A DNA stretch of 64,000 nucleotides, taken from NCBI RefSeq assembly GCF_905147045.1, contig NC_065908.1:9300001-9364000 (forward strand), written 5' to 3'. Below the pieces are notes generated by a model. That model saw only the letters and a program-made list of their open reading frames with translations, had not been told where the DNA came from and searched no databases. The position numbers were made by a program, and so were the translations under genes. The stretch's first letter is position 1, and each line of letters begins with the position of its first letter. The stretch is from Nymphalis io (Eukaryota; Arthropoda; Insecta; Lepidoptera; Nymphalidae). Of the stretch, positions 24,105 through 35,412 are shown piece by piece.

Positions 24105-24420
24105 TTTATGGATGACTTAAAACAAAGGCTATCAACCCCTAGCTCGTCAGCTAGGAACTACTAATATGACGACCTGGCTCTACTTTTTCAAAAATGGCGT
24201 AACAGGTCGGCCAGAGCGAGCTCCATTTTTGACATTAAATTCCCAGCCTGAAAACACTTGAACCAATTATGTGCTACTCTTACTGACACTGCGTTAAGTC
24301 CATAAACGTCACAAATTTTTTTCCCGGCTTGTGTCGCATTTTTCTCTTTTTTATAATATAACTTGAAAATGTATTGGATTTCTTCATTGGGTTCACTCAT
24401 TTTGGCGGACTGAGAAACAA
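24105..24420 (-). pseudogene. Mariner-like transposase, N-terminal relic
   Basis: A minus-strand frame (24188-24400, 70 codons) begins MSEPNEEIQYIFKLYYKK and continues through AGKKICDVYG and VRVAHNWFKCFQAGN. This is the N-terminal helix-turn-helix domain of mariner transposases. Beyond the frame, a frameshifted continuation reads AIFEKVEPGRHISS and is then broken by stops, and the catalytic DDD domain is missing. Full-length mariners are about 345 residues. This is a decayed, 3'-truncated, inactive copy. Terminal inverted repeats were not identified with confidence. Confidence 0.85.
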
Positions 24421-26004
24421 TTAAAAAGTACCCGCCAATGTAAAAAAAATGTCATCTATATAATAGTAGCAAAACCAGCCAGAAACAAACCGTACAACCA
24501 ATGAGATTTTGCTGCAACTTTTTACTTATAAATTGCTAAAAAACTTTTTCCCCGACCTGACATATTACGTCATAATATTATTCATCAGTAGATTATAAAG
24601 ACCGTTAGCTCGTACTTTACATTTCTCCTTTATATGTATATTTAGTTCAGGATCGACTTTACTCGCGTCTGATGTTTATTTAAAAATCTTGTCTACAGAT
24701 GTTATCAGGAGGAGATTTCTGGAATATTTTCATACTCATTATACTATACCTTAATTTTAAATTTTGTAATTTTTATAATTATAATTAAATAAAATGCAAT
24801 AATTCTATTCTACGTTCCGAAAACGCCAATTACTTTACGATATATATTTTTTTCTTAAATAAGAAATATCAGACATGTTGTTCGTGTTCGTTGCATCATT
24901 TCTATATTTCTGGTTTACTTTATACATTACGAAATTTTAGGACTAATTTTAGGAATCTTGTTACATTTTGTTTGTGTAAGCCTTAATAAATCTTCTGGTG
25001 TTGTTGTAAGGATTGTAAGACTAATTCAGATTGTAATATGTAATATTAGATGTTATACGAATTATTATGAAATATTACTGGAGAGTATCTGTTATTTTTT
25101 ATATTATTCAATAATAATCTATATTTTTAATCTGGCAACAAGAACATTGACAGATACTCTTTATAGCGGGAAACTTATAGACTTTGAACGCTTTTTACGA
25201 GCATTGCGGTGATTGCGTGGATTCTACGTGATATTCACGACTTATTCATGGACCCAAATGTTTTGCGCCAGGTGTATATATGTTGGCGGTAATATTTGAG
25301 AGTGCCAAATTCTAAATCGATGATAAACTCTACTGAACGATGAACAAATTCTAAAACTATTGTTAATGGCTATTTAATATAAAATGCCGTTAAAAATAAT
25401 ATGTATTCCTTTGAATAATGTATTTCATTATCGCTGTACACGAAAAATTCGAGGAATTAATAGTGCATATTTCGTGAGAAGCAATAATAAGAAGATAAGT
25501 ACGCTCTTACAAGCACATTTCAAACTTGCCATTTCGAAAAAAATAAATAAAAACCAAGCCACCATAATTTCTGAAAAAGAGGATGAAAATAATTATAATT
25601 TCTCTTTTATATAAACGAAGACTTATCCCAATTTATTTCTATATACTGGTGACAGGAACAACCATCGTCCCGGACGCTTACTCTACGTGTGGACACTCCA
25701 CGGCCATTTTAATATCTATAAACATTTATGATGAAATCGTAAATATTTTATACATTTACAATTATATAGATCAATGAATTTTGTATTAAAATACATCTTA
25801 ACGCAGGATAACAGGCAGAACATGGTCATAACACTTATGAATACATAAAGCGGCTTATATCGTTAAGAGAGCGATCTTCCAATCTTCAAGACAATCACAT
25901 TTCTTGTCCCATTTGTGGGGTCGGCGTATTATATTGTATAATTCTGCAACAATCGGGCTATATAAGTAACTAAAATATTTATATACATAAAATATTACAC
26001 TTAT
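24421..26004. other. AT-rich intergenic DNA, nothing recognised
   Basis: The first ~150 bp may be mariner 5' non-coding sequence. The rest has only AT-biased short frames. Confidence 0.45.
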
Positions 26005-26202
26005 ATAAAAAAAAGTGGCACCACCGCTCATAGGCATTGGCGGCAAGAAATATTGACCATTCGTTACACCGCCAATGTGCCATAAATTTTGGCTTAAACT
26101 GGCTCACTCACCCTTCAAACCGGAACACAACTATACTATGTATTACTGTTTTGCTGTGGAATATGTGATAAGTGGGTGGTACCTATCCAGACGATCTTGT
26201 TC
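26005..26202 (-). mobile_element. Retroposon family B, diverged
   Basis: CATAGGCATTGGCGGCAAG, CTGGCTCACTCACCCTTC, AACCGGAACACAAC and GTGGGTGGTACCTATCCAG are in family B order. The poly(A) end has been eroded. Confidence 0.75.
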
Positions 26203-28152
26203 TTGAATTATGAGACCGTAAGTAAATTAATGAAGAGTGCATCTATTTGAACTATTTACACAGGCTTAAACAAATTTATTACCATAAAGAAAAAATCTGA
26301 TTAGAAACACATATAACAATATGAAATCGTAATTCCTCGTATTCTATGGAACGATTGGTATTATCATAAGAATGTCCAGTATTACGATATAATCGAATAA
26401 TTACACTCCTTATTGAAAAAGTTACAGAGTTCCTAGCAATTTGAAATGCAAAAATAATAATACATAGTTTTCCACATTTAACGTACGTTTAAGTCTTGTT
26501 CTGTCTAAGTGCAGCTTATTTGCAAGCGCAATTTAACGGCTAAGTTATTTTACGTTCATATTACGCGACACAGATTAATGAGAAATAGGCCGCGTCGAAC
26601 AACCGGTTTGGCAACGAAACTCTCGATAAGGATGTATTCCAGTAGGAGGGCAGGGCTAATGAAAGTTGTATTATTAAGGCTAACAACAAACAGATCTTCC
26701 ACTTAATGGTAAGAGAGAGAAAGCCGGTGGTCCTGCGCTTCAACGGAATTTCACAGGTGGCGGTAAACTATACGCATTATTGTCAATTAATTTTTTATTT
26801 CTTTTTTTACTTATTTGCTGTTCATATGTCAACAAATTTCATTTCAGGTTATTTTTATTCAATAAGATTACTCTTCATACCGTGCACCAATTTTTTTTAA
26901 TTTATTGCAAAAACAACCTACCTACATGTACTACGCCACTGAAGTGTGTAGTGCTCACGCACACAAATACTGAAATATCTGTGTAGTTGACTGTTTTCAC
27001 TCATCGGCACAGGAGAAAAATCAAAATCATCAATATATTTAAAGCAACTTTTAAACTACAAGATAAAGACCTCTGTAGCTTTGATATATTTATAGAATGC
27101 CTTATCCATAGGAAAACAAAACCATCTTTGAGAATACAAGTCTTTCCCTTTGCCAAGTACTGTTGTTAATGAACGCAGCACAAAGGAGATGCAGCGGTCG
27201 TAATGAGCCTGACCCTGTATTAAAATATACTAATCTTACCACTAAAAAGTTTTTTTTTTCCAGTATAACATAAATAAAGAATTGTTTTGCTTGTGACCAA
27301 GAAACTACATTGTATGATATCACGCTTGAAAATATCTTAAATTGATATTTACGGCATACTTTCGAAATTTTACAGTTAAAATCTTTTAAGCATCATCGAT
27401 ATTGGGCAATTAAAAATCTCAGGAAGAAAAAGTTCAACCGTTAATTTTTAATTCAGTTTTTCTCAAACATCTGTGCCCTTATCCCTATTCTTTTAGACCC
27501 TTTATTTCCAGAATCTCAAAATACAAAATTTGTTTCGATAATCAATGCTGTACGATTTGGCATTTCTTATAAGCTCTCTTTATTCATGTAATGAAATTCT
27601 CCTTTTTTATTTAATTATGTTAAATGATAGGTTTATAATTTGTTTTTTTTTTGCATTTTACATTTTATTATATAAACTATGTTTACATATCAGAAATTGT
27701 TCATATTTTGCGTGTTATTATGTAATATGAATATTGTTAGTGTGTTTATTAAATAAATAAATAAATGAAAAGGGAGTAAATAACGTTCAGAACGGTCGAT
27801 TCGTGGTGACGCTAGAAAATTATGAAAGTAGGAACCCAGAGAACGCATTACTTAACTAATTACTCGGGCAAGCTAGAATAATGACGATTAACAAATTACA
27901 TGCACTAAAAACTACCTACACCGTACATTAAACTAATTAGCTTTTGGCCTAAGTATGTCCGCTAGATTTGAGCAAATCTAAGTCGAAAATCTTGGAACAA
28001 TATCATGAAAAGTTTGCAGTTACGGCTGTTCTCCGTGACCCCATCCGTTTCAAATTTATTTTCATCATATCATATCAAGTAGTTCCTCCCAGCCAAACAT
28101 TTCAATAAATTTATAATCGTGATAAATTAAGAAACAGATATAACTTTCGAAT
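26203..28152. other. AT-rich intergenic DNA, nothing recognised
   Basis: Several short frames of 60-75 codons on both strands show AT-driven composition. None has a recognisable domain. Confidence 0.5.
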
Positions 28153-28161
28153 TTCTATTAT

Positions 28162-28165
<4 letters not shown>

Positions 28166-28192
<27 letters not shown>

Positions 28193-28839
28193 CGAGGAGG
28201 AAAGGCATTTACGCCTGCCGCCCGGACACGACCGGGACGGGTATGTGGGACTCACGGGCAGAAGGCCATCGTCCTACCCACTAAAACCTCCTCGTTTCCT
28301 TCTCACCGCATGGTGGCGGGGTTACGGGAACGCGTTAGCACACCACCGCGACCCCACCTGCGGCCGTCGCTTTGGGTGAGCGACCCACCTGTTGTTTTTT
28401 ATTGAGGTTTTCTCCTCTCGACCCGGCCGGTGAAGGCAAGGCCCTCGGTCCCACCGCAGGCTGGCGCCTGGATGGGGAAACGAGTTCGAAAAGGCGGTGA
28501 CCGAAGTCTGTCCGCCCAGCATCGACACCGAAACTGGACGAACCCGCCTCTCCCTCCTCCTCTACTCCTCTACTCCTGTCTCCGGCAGCCCGAAAGGACT
28601 CCGGAGACCAACTCCTCCTCTCTCTCTCCGGCGGCCCAAAAGGACCCCGGAGTCCTCCTATTTGCCACGGAGCCGCTCGCTGGTCAACTCTGCGCAACAG
28701 AGAAGTCCCAGGAGCGGCCCGCGACACTTCCGCCGCGTCAGTCTCAGCCGCGATCGACAAGCATTCCGGAAAAACATCGGATTGCTGGTCGACCCCGTTG
28801 CCCAGGGTGCACCACGTGGAGGTGACTGACATGCACCCC
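28166..28839 (-). mobile_element. GC-rich retroelement 3' end (family E) with poly(A) and perfect target duplication
   Basis: A 27-nt T run (28166-28192), the poly(A) tail of a minus-strand insertion, is followed by about 650 bp of markedly GC-rich DNA. The 13-bp direct repeat TTCTATTATTAGC lies exactly at both edges (28153-28165 and 28840-28852). The core TATGTGGGACTC and TACCCACTAAAA are shared with family E copies at 8.8 and 11.5 kb. A 165-codon minus-strand frame (28335-28832) and frames on the other strand show no domain I recognise; they may be LINE coding tail or simply follow from low stop frequency. It is most likely a recent 5'-truncated non-LTR insertion. Confidence 0.85.
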
Positions 28840-28852
28840 TTCTATTATTAGC

Positions 28853-29345
28853 CTAGCAAAAACAACTAACACCCAGGAAGGTCAATTGGAAAACATTCCA
28901 AGTCAATGAAGAAGTCATATCCCTACCAATTTTTTAATCCTTAAACTTAGATTGTGATACTGCCTGGTAATCTGATGTAAAGTACAGATAACCTTAACTC
29001 TATTTTTCTAATAAATAAAGATATATATATACTAAAAATATTACAAGAACATTATGTTACTCAACCGCCAATAATATTGATTCATATTTGTGTTGGCGTT
29101 CATCGGTCATTAGACACTGCAATACACGATAAAACCAATATTGTTTCGGGTACATTGACTCAAGTAATAACACGAAACTGCCCCTCGGTACAAAATAGAG
29201 ATAAACAAAGAAATGGGAATTCTACGAGAAACTTCGAATCCAAGATGTATTGGCACATTATCAAATTGTTTTGAAGAAAACCTTTAGGAATTGACGGAGA
29301 GATGCATTATATATATATTTTTCTTATTTTTATATTTTAAATTCA
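28853..29345. other. Intergenic DNA, nothing recognised
   Basis: No gene or repeat recognised. Confidence 0.5.
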
Positions 29346-29465
29346 TTCCTACTGATATTATAAATGTGAAAGTTTACTTCACGCAAAAACGACTAGACAG
29401 ATTTTAATGAAATACAGACTACATAATATATATCCGTCAAACGCGAAGCCGCAAACGGTAGCCAA
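29346..29465. repeat. Family F repeat
   Basis: CCTACTGATATTATAAATGTG, TTCACGCAAAAACGACTAG and CAGATTTTAATGAAATAC, ending CGAAGCCGCAAACGGTAGCC, follow the order of the 23.9 and 54.3 kb copies. Confidence 0.5.
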
Positions 29466-29586
29466 TAATCTAATTTTTCTTAATTCTTAGTAGCTTCGAC
29501 ACAGTATTATACTATTGTAGTTACTATCGTATATATTGTTTAAGATATGTATAATTTGGTCAAAATAAATAAATAAATAAAATAAA

Positions 29587-29898
29587 GAGCCGAGATGGCC
29601 CAGTGGTAAGAACATGTAAATCTTAACCGATGATCGTGGGTTCAAACCCGGGCAAGCACCGCTGAATTTTCATGTGCTTAATTTGTGATTATAATTCATC
29701 TCGTGCTTTAAGGTGAAGGAAAACATCGTAAGGAAACCTGCATGTGTCTAATTTCACTGAAATTCTGCCACATGTGTATTCCACCAACCCGCATTGGAGC
29801 AGCGTGGTGGAATAAGCTCCAAACCTTCTCCTCAAAAAAAAAAAAAAAGGAGAGGAGGCCTTTAGCCCAGCAGTGGGACATTCACAGGCTGTTACAAA
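29587..29898 (+). mobile_element. tRNA-derived SINE, family A, full length
   Basis: An intact head (GCCGAGATGGCCCAGTGG), B box, body and tail. The CTCCTCAAAA stretch has expanded to an A run of about 15, and another A run follows the GGCTGTTAC end. It is close to the family consensus and so probably young. Confidence 0.92.
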
Positions 29899-31196
29899 AC
29901 TACAAAAAAAAAAAAAAAATTATTGAAATTATAACTTTGATTGTGATGTTGTTTAGTTTTCCGTTACACTTTCAAAAAAAAAAACAGTCCGCTGTATCCT
30001 TAGGTAATTAATTAGTCTAGCACTAAATGGTTTTTACATCATTCATCTAAATATTCGAGATATTCAAGTGATTACATTACGTTAATCTTAACCTTTTATG
30101 CGTAATTTGTGTTTATTATTTAATTTGGTACTGAAAGACATTGCAAAGAAACCTTCATGTGTTGAATAAAAATCTGCCATAAAGTTACAAATATATATTG
30201 ATATATATCAACCCCTGCTGTAAAAGCGTGCTAGAAACAGCTCTAAAACCTGTTAGGAGTGTGTCAAAATTTAGTAAATTGCTAAAATAGATTTATTTCA
30301 ACATCTATGATAGACAGCACGCACGAAGGCCATGTATAAGTAAGTTTAATACAGCATACCTCTCTAATAACGAATATACATACATTTTTGGGTACATAAT
30401 ATAATACAAAACCCTCTACTTACATTTTTGGGGTGTTATTATAAATTAACGGTTTCAGCAGGACCGTATTTATTTAATAATATCGAAAATATCATCCACT
30501 AATCCTCTGCTGATTTTGTTTCCAATTTATCACAAGGTCATCGTTAAATATAACAAACGGATACATTAATTAAACAATTTCAAGCATACGAAACTTCAAA
30601 CAAAACCTTCTTATCTAATATATATATCTAATTTAACATTAATACAGAAATATTCGCAAATATCCTTTTAATATTGGCCTTTTAGGATAAAACTTTTAAA
30701 TTGCGTAATAACAATTTCTGAAACTTCGAGCGTGCTAAAGAAGGCTACGTAATGAGTTAAATAGTATTCAAATAAGTAGTTATTCTAGTAATGTGACCAG
30801 TTGAATAAATTGTTTGAAAATTTCACGCTATTTCTTACAATGGCATTGAACAGAGCATTTTGTATGGAATAATAGAGATATTTTTTCCCTATATAGGATT
30901 TTCCTATAAACAATCGAGTGCGGAGGCACGTAATGCTATGTAAATCCTCCGTGGGTTGAAATCCGGGTCACGCACGAACCAATATGCACCTGCATCTAGG
31001 ACAGAGGCAAATCAAAACAGAGAATTCATGTTTTTATAATACTTTTTCAATATAAAATTTCGTTTGAATTTCGAATTTTGCGTTCCACTCCTACATATTC
31101 AAAAACCCGTTCCGGCTTCGCATGTGTCAAATAAGATGTTTATATTACAATATATAATATACCTATTGGTTTACGCGGCGCACGTAATTAAAGCCG
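29899..31196. other. AT-rich intergenic DNA, nothing recognised
   Basis: No gene or repeat recognised. Confidence 0.5.
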
Positions 31197-31457
31197 GACG
31201 GGCCGGTTGGAGTGGTAGATACTTGCCTTTTACGCCGAACGTTGTGGGTTCGATTCCCACCCAGAACAGACATTTGTGTGCATGAACTTGTCTGCTTGTT
31301 CCGAGTCTGGGTGTAATTATTTATTTATAAGTATTTATTTACAAAAGAAAAGTAGTATAATTATGTAGTATATCAGTTGTCTGGTTTCCATAGTACAAGC
31401 TCTGATTAGTTTGGGATCAGATGACCATGTGTGAATAATAATAATATCCTGGGACAT
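31197..31457 (+). mobile_element. tRNA-derived SINE, family D
   Basis: The head GGCCGGTTGGAGTGGTAG resembles a tRNA A-box region, and GTGGGTTCGATTCCCACCC gives a B box inside a T-arm-like stem. The body (CATTTGTGTGCATGAAC, GAGTCTGGGTGTAATTAT, GTTGTCTGGTTTCCATAG) matches the copy at 59780-60056. The tail is ATCCTGGGACATTAA. Confidence 0.85.
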
Positions 31458-31866
31458 TAATCATACATGGCAATCTGATCCGTGATATTCTATTTCTATA
31501 ATGTCCTATGATATTATCAATACTAAGTATTGCTTTTTAGCGGTAGAATAATAATTTAAGATTTGCCGTTCCGTTAGAATATAAAGAGTAATAGAAAGAA
31601 GAATACAGGTGTACCATGTGTAATTGCCAACATACTTTTGTTCCTTAACCGTGGTAAACAAAATTGGTCATGGGGACAACATTAGTGCCATGTATATGGG
31701 CATAATTTAAGGTGACTTTAAAACATTGACATTGAGGATCCATTAACAAATCTACTTAAAATAAATTTACGAAAATAGTCAACTGTAGTTAAATACGACT
31801 CATCAAGCAATGTTACAGAGTTTCACAAAAAATATTTTTTGATATTATTAAATAAAATATACGTAG
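31458..31866. other. Intergenic DNA with a possible family B scrap
   Basis: CAATACTAAGTATTGC and TTTTAGCGGTAGAATAAT near 31518-31550 recall the middle of family B. The rest is unrecognised. Confidence 0.35.
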
Positions 31867-32157
31867 TAACAGCCTGTGAATGTCCCGTTGCTATGCTAAG
31901 ACCTCCTCTCCTTTTTTGAGGAGAAGGTTTGAAGCTTATTCCACCACGCTGCTCCAATACGAGTTGGTGGAATGCACTTGTGGCAGAGTTTCAGTGAAAT
32001 TAGACACATGTAGGTTTCCTCACGATGTTTTCCTTCACCGTGATGAGATGAATTATAAACACAAATTAGCACATGACAGTCCAATTGTGCTTGGCCGGGT
32101 TGAACTCGCGATCATCAGTTAAGATTCACGCGTTCTATTCACTAGGCCATCTCGGCT
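31867..32157 (-). mobile_element. tRNA-derived SINE, family A, full length
   Basis: It runs from TAACAGCCTGTGAATGTCCC through to AGGCCATCTCGGCT. The B-box complement is damaged (GGGTTGAACTCGCG). Short frames on both strands within it are incidental. Confidence 0.9.
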
Positions 32158-32982
32158 CATATAATAAATATATATTTAATATCTCTGTAGCTAGCTACTC
32201 TGTATCAGGAACATTTCTTCAGGCTATAAGCGTCTGATTTTCTTCGGAAACTCTTAATAAAAATATCACGTGGCACAAGAAGTTCATGTAGCCGATTATA
32301 GTCTGCTTATAGAAAACTTTCTTTGCAATTCTATTTTCAAATGTTTCTACATGTGTTAGGGATAAACATTGTATGTAACAGCAATATATTACAATAAAAT
32401 AAAATATATTACAATAAAATATATTGTTATACTAGTTCTCGCACTCAACTTCGCTCGATAGAGAAAGCTCGATAAAAATGTGTGTAATAAATATGTTCTA
32501 CCTTGGTTCAAGCTGGTTTTTATAACACGACATTTATTATATATTAATGTAGACAAATTTTTCAATTATTTAAATGCCACGTTATTCATAAGCAGTCGGT
32601 TACTGACGTACAATAACGATACGTTAAAATTATTTGTTGATAGAAAATTTTATCGTAATTCTTTAACTTACCATTAAGATTATCTAGAGTATCAAAAATA
32701 TTTATTCATTATTTATAATATTTTTATTATGTATAGCTATTCAATGTTATCACATGCCCGCTGCTTTCCCAAATATTGTTATTCAGTGCTATCAAAAGCC
32801 CGCTGCTTGCCTGAATAAGATAATGGTTGTGGCTGTTGTGGGTTGTAATCGTTTTCCATCCGGTAAATTGATTCAAGCATCCAAGCGCAAGATTCGAGCG
32901 ATGGGTTCATCCTTTTAGTTTCTTACCCAAACGAGTGATCAATAACTTATACCTGTAATACTTTTTATCTTGGCTTGCATCA
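32158..32982. repeat. AT-rich DNA with a short degenerate tandem duplication
   Basis: At 32737-32818 a unit of about 46 bp occurs twice, with shared cores TATTCA.TG.TATCA and GCCCGCTGCTT. ATATTACAATAAAATA is also doubled near 32385-32420. Nothing else is recognised. Confidence 0.5.
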
Positions 32983-33251
32983 GACTGTACAAAGTGACAG
33001 ATCAGCTTTAAAATACTACCAGAATTGACTATCTATTTAGTACCTTTGTTTAAATATTTGATACCGAAATCATTAACAAAAAAAAAATTAAAATGGCATG
33101 TCGTTCTGACGTCAAGATAAGACCGGCCATTTATAATTTCCGCACAAAGGCTCCGTATTATGCAATTGTTTTTACACAATCATTTAGTACCTATTTAGTA
33201 CCTAAACATACATTTTTATTAGATAAAGCTTATCTGTCACTTTGTACAGTC
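32983..33251. mobile_element. MITE-like element with 27-bp terminal inverted repeats
   Basis: GACTGTACAAAGTGACAGAT begins the left end (32983-33009). The right end (33225-33251) is its inverse complement, with one mismatch in 27 bp. The 269-bp interior has no ORF. I could not define a target duplication, so the superfamily is unknown. Confidence 0.65.
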
Positions 33252-33404
33252 ATTTTCCTTCGTCTATAAATAATTTATTTACATCGTTAATAAAAAAATT
33301 ATCATAACAATAAAGGTACTGAAAGACTTAAAACGTAGAAATTGAAATTGACATATACTACACATGGGGCTCGAAAGCGGGACCTAATCTAACAAAATCT
33401 GTTA

Positions 33405-33462
33405 CGCTTTCACGGCTAAGCCACTGAACCGATTTTGATAAAATTTGGTATCAACACGCGGG
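33405..33462. repeat. Family F repeat, partial
   Basis: CGCTTTCACGGCTAAGCCAC followed by TGAACCGATTTTGATAAAAT matches the core of the family F copies. Confidence 0.5.
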
Positions 33463-34684
33463 CAATAATTGGTACATATCAATCAATTATTATGTATTTT
33501 TTCTCCTGTTCTATTATATCCTATAATTACGTCAAAATACTACTCATTAGAAAATCATCTAAAATAATACTAATTAATTGAAATGATGTCTGCGTGTCTA
33601 CAATTTCTCGACTCTGGTAAATAACCGACATAGCTGTATAAATAATCCAGCTTGTTACTAAATTCCAGAAATGTTGTATTGTCCAAATATAATTTTAACG
33701 TAATTGTAAATTATTGTGGTATGTAATTAACTCGGAAATGATATCTGCGAATTATAAATTATTTTACGTTATTTACTTTCAACACCAACGTCTTGAAATA
33801 ATTTATTTGGTTTGTTATGAATGCTATTCCTTTGTTTCAAAACTTCGCTCTAAATCTAACCTGGCTATCCTAGCGGGCGAATACTTTGAACTGAAAAAAT
33901 ATTTGAATAAAAAATATTTTAATAATATTTATTACCTACAATATTTTATTATTCATCTTTCAATTGTATTCAATTGTATTGATAATTATATTGGTTAAAG
34001 AAAATCTGTAGCCATAATATTACGTACCAAATTAACTCCATTTAATGATACCGTTACGTCTATTTATAAAAAAAAAAGTTTCAATCAACCAAAAGATTTC
34101 TGACGAAATTTATCTCAAGGGAAACATTGACACTGTAAATATGGCAGGTAAAATAAATAAAATATTGCGACCCTAGCCCAAGGTTCCTAAGGTATCGAAT
34201 GCTCCTCTATCTCAGGGCTCAATTGAACTGCAAAATATCCAATGCAAATATACCATTCAGGTGTTGGACGACAGAAAATTAGGATGCGGCATCTCAGGGG
34301 ACGAAAGTGATAAGTATACATATTACAAAACAATCGCATGAAAATAATGAAAAATTTTGGTTACAGACTTTATATTATAACTCGTATAGATATAAGGTAT
34401 AGTGGTTTTTTTTTACATTTTTCTAGTTACATAGTTATTAATTTGAATACAGATAATCAAAATTGAAGTTATCTCAATTATAGTGAATAATTTTATTTTA
34501 CCGATTTTACTTATAAACGTTTTTTAAGAGGTTTTGTTTAGTTAAATAATGCTGTCTTCTTCTTTCCAATCTCAAATCATTAATGACTCAAAGAGTAAAA
34601 TCATTATTTAACCGAACTGTCATAAACAACGTTATTATGTAAGTTTTATTGAGATCCTAAATTTCATTACAGGATATTTATTTT
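33463..34684. other. AT-rich intergenic DNA, nothing recognised
   Basis: No gene or repeat recognised. A 94-codon frame at 33714-33998 is AT-driven. Confidence 0.5.
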
Positions 34685-35253
34685 ATTTATTTAAAATAGG
34701 TAGGCAGAGTGGAAATCGACAACCTGTTCGTAAGTGGTCACACCATCTATAAATTTGGCACAAAGAATTATTAAAGATTCCTTACATCCACACAGGATGT
34801 CACCTTGGGACAAGTACCTAGATAGCCAGGTAGCTATCGCTCATCGACACACAATAATAATAAGTATTACTATTAGTGGAATAAAGTCGAGATGGCCTAG
34901 TGGTTAGAACGCGTGAATCTTAACCGATGATCGTAGGTTCAAACCCGGGCAAGCACCACTGAATTTTCATGTGCTTAATTTGTGTTTATAATTCATCTCG
35001 TGCTTGACGGTGAAGGAAAACATCGTGAGGAAACCTGCATGTGTCTAATTTAATTGAAATGCTGTCACATGTGTGTTCTACCAACCCGCAATGGAGCAGC
35101 GTGGTAGAATAAGCTCCAAACCTTCTCCTCAAAAGGGAGAGGAGGCCTTAACCCAGCAGTGGGACATTAACAGGCTGTTACTGTTACTAGAATGTCGGTA
35201 GAATATATGGTAATAGGTAATACCCAGACTAGCTTGCACAGAGCCTAGTGAGC
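34685..35253 (-). mobile_element. Retroposon family B, old copy split by a SINE
   Basis: The left part (34685-34885; AAATAGGTAGGCAGAG, GTCACCTTGGGACAAG) and the right part (35190-35253; CGGTAGAATATATGG, AGACTAGCTTGCACAGAGCC) are the two sides of one degraded minus-strand family B unit. They are separated by a full-length family A SINE. Confidence 0.65.
34886..35189 (+). mobile_element. tRNA-derived SINE, family A, full length, nested in family B
   Basis: Head GTCGAGATGGCCTAGTGG, B box GGTTCAAACCCGGGC, and a complete body and tail ending GGCTGTTACTGTTACT. It is near consensus. It interrupts an old family B copy, the reverse of the nesting order at 2.0 kb, so both families were active over overlapping periods. 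Confidence 0.9.
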
Positions 35254-35354
35254 TAGAACTACGAGGGGTTTCGTAACGTGTGCACATTCTATAGACATTC
35301 AGAAAATATTTAATTTGTCGTATATATAATAAGAATTGGAGAATTGGCGCGCCT

Positions 35355-35412
35355 GTGAGGAGGCCTATGTCCAGCAGTGGATTAATGTGGGCTGAATATG
35401 ATGATGATGATA
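35355..35412 (+). mobile_element. LINE-like 3' tail sharing the family A SINE end
   Basis: TGAGGAGGCCTATGTCCAGC, AGTGGATTAATGTGGGCTGA and a (ATG)n microsatellite tail match the form of a LINE 3' end common in Lepidoptera. They also resemble the GAGGCCTTTAGCCCAGCAGT end of the family A SINE. Confidence 0.5.

Noticed and set aside
28335..28832. 165-codon minus-strand frame in GC-rich DNA
   Set aside because: It lies entirely within a retroelement insertion with target duplication. No domain is recognised, so it is not called as a host gene.
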